Below are positions 14,843 through 15,636 of a DNA stretch of 15,636 bases, in pieces. The notes beneath the pieces are model-generated. The model was not told the origin of the DNA, searched no databases, and was given only the letters and a program-made list of their open reading frames with translations. Position numbers and translations under genes: made by a program. Source of the DNA: Bdellovibrionaceae bacterium UBA2351 (lineage in GTDB: Bacteria; Bdellovibrionota; Bdellovibrionia; Bdellovibrionales; Bdellovibrionaceae); NCBI GenBank assembly GCA_002344565.1, contig DDTZ01000160.1:3723-19358 (forward strand), written 5' to 3'. Numbering within the stretch: the first letter of the stretch is position 1; every line of letters starts with the position of its first letter.

Positions 14843-15636
14843 ATGGGTTTAGTGTCGAAAGTATTAGTGTGCGCACTTGCGCTTGTGATTATGTGGCCTC
14901 AATCGGGAAAGGCCGAACGTAATAGTTACGAAACCGCACTTGCCGCTGATATTTGGAATTCCTTTGCTAACCGTGATGACCTGGAAGTTTTTTTATCAAC
15001 AAAGAAAAATAAGGCGGACAAAGCCGCCATTAAGAAATTCGTGAGTGCCTTGCCGCATACTTTGCCTTTGGCCGTTTTAAAAGGGGATGCAATCCAGTTT
15101 GGTGCGGATGCAACTCGGTGGGCGATGGATTCGGCGAGTGGGATTTGGGTGAACAATCAGCTGTATGTTCCCAATGGAAAATCCACATTTAGCGAAAAAG
15201 TAGACGCCTTCAAGAAATGGACTAAGAGCGCTTCAAAAACGTCGATGTGGCACGTATGGATTCCCACGGCTTATGCCGCTGATGTCGACGATGACGCGGC
15301 TAAAGCGATGTACGCCAGTTTCATGGACGAGTTCGGAAAATTGATGAACAAAGAGTGTATGTTCGGCATGGCGGGAACCGCGCTACAGGAAATGCCTTCA
15401 AGCAAGGCTGTTTCAAAAGATGCTCCATCCAAAATCACGTCGGTCGGGATTCTTTGCCATGATCAAAACCCGGCAAAAGAAACTATTTTTACGGCCGCGC
15501 ATGGACCAACGGTAGTGCTTCAGATGAACGGCGAGTTCGCTAAGAGCAAGTCCACCGACAAAACGTTTCTTAAAAAAGTCAGAATCCAAATGAACGGTGA
15601 AGATCGCGTTAAGGTGAACTTTGTAGAAAATGCGGC
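14843..15636 (+). CDS. Exported protein of unknown function (5' part, runs off the window)
   Basis: 264 codons are open from ATG to the window edge without a stop. AGGGGG lies about seven bases before the ATG. The N-terminus MGLVSKVLVCALALVIM is a signal peptide with probable cleavage after GKA (residue 24), so the product should be periplasmic or secreted. The mature part is Lys/Ala/Asp-rich with several Trp (residues 38, 93, 102, 126, 136, 139) and Cys172 and Cys205, which could form a disulfide. I see no known domain. A second stretch, WIPTAYAADVDDDAAKAM (139-156), looks like a signal-peptidase site but is not preceded by a hydrophobic helix. The 80-base gap after the ComM-like gene shows no clear terminator, so cotranscription is possible. 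Confidence 0.75.
   Translation, partial: MGLVSKVLVCALALVIMWPQSGKAERNSYETALAADIWNSFANRDDLEVFLSTKKNKADKAAIKKFVSALPHTLPLAVLKGDAIQFGADATRWAMDSASGIWVNNQLYVPNGKSTFSEKVDAFKKWTKSASKTSMWHVWIPTAYAADVDDDAAKAMYASFMDEFGKLMNKECMFGMAGTALQEMPSSKAVSKDAPSKITSVGILCHDQNPAKETIFTAAHGPTVVLQMNGEFAKSKSTDKTFLKKVRIQMNGEDRVKVNFVENA

Overview
The window looks like chromosomal DNA of a free-living or predatory Gram-negative bacterium, most likely from the Bdellovibrionota (inference). The reasons are moderate GC content, short secreted lipoproteins with Thr/Pro/Gly- or Tyr/Asn/Gln-rich mature parts, a XerC/D recombinase and a YifB/ComM-like ATPase, together with envelope-directed export genes. No rRNA, tRNA, CRISPR array, insertion sequence or phage gene was seen.

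Region 1 (2-7622, + strand): the last 35 codons of an unidentified basic protein are followed by about 130 bases of leader DNA with competing hairpins. Then comes a tightly coupled three-gene operon: a HlyD-type membrane fusion protein and two very large ABC exporters of 1029 and 1010 residues, with ATGA and TAATG junctions. Both ABC proteins appear to share one unusual plan: two degenerate cyclic-nucleotide-binding-like domains, a C39-like domain without its catalytic Cys and His, a six-helix membrane domain and an ATPase domain. The ATPase motifs are asymmetric in a complementary way, which predicts an obligate heterodimer with one intact and one degenerate ATP site. The closest layout I know is the HlyD plus two-ABC arrangement of type I/NHLM-type peptide export. 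No TolC-like outer-membrane gene lies in the window.

Region 2 (7635-8230, - strand): a convergent, independently promoted gene encodes a 114-residue, extremely acidic protein that lacks Cys and Trp. It faces the exporter operon across a hairpin terminator. It is the best candidate in the window for a cargo or accessory factor of the exporter, though this is inference.

Region 3 (8223-10322, - strand): an exported prolyl-oligopeptidase-family serine peptidase with an intact catalytic triad.

Region 4 (10322-12071, + strand): a divergent intergenic region with a doubtful 44-codon ORF, then two adjacent lipoprotein genes ending in a strong hairpin.

Region 5 (12215-15636, + strand): a tyrosine recombinase whose predicted promoter places the transcript start on the ATG (leaderless), ended by an intrinsic terminator; then a divergent ComM/YifB-like AAA+ protein; then the first 264 codons of an exported protein of unknown function that runs off the window edge.

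The most unusual item is the exporter pair: two coupled, apparently sensor-like ABC subunits with both ATP-site defects falling in the same composite site, beside a convergent acidic small protein.
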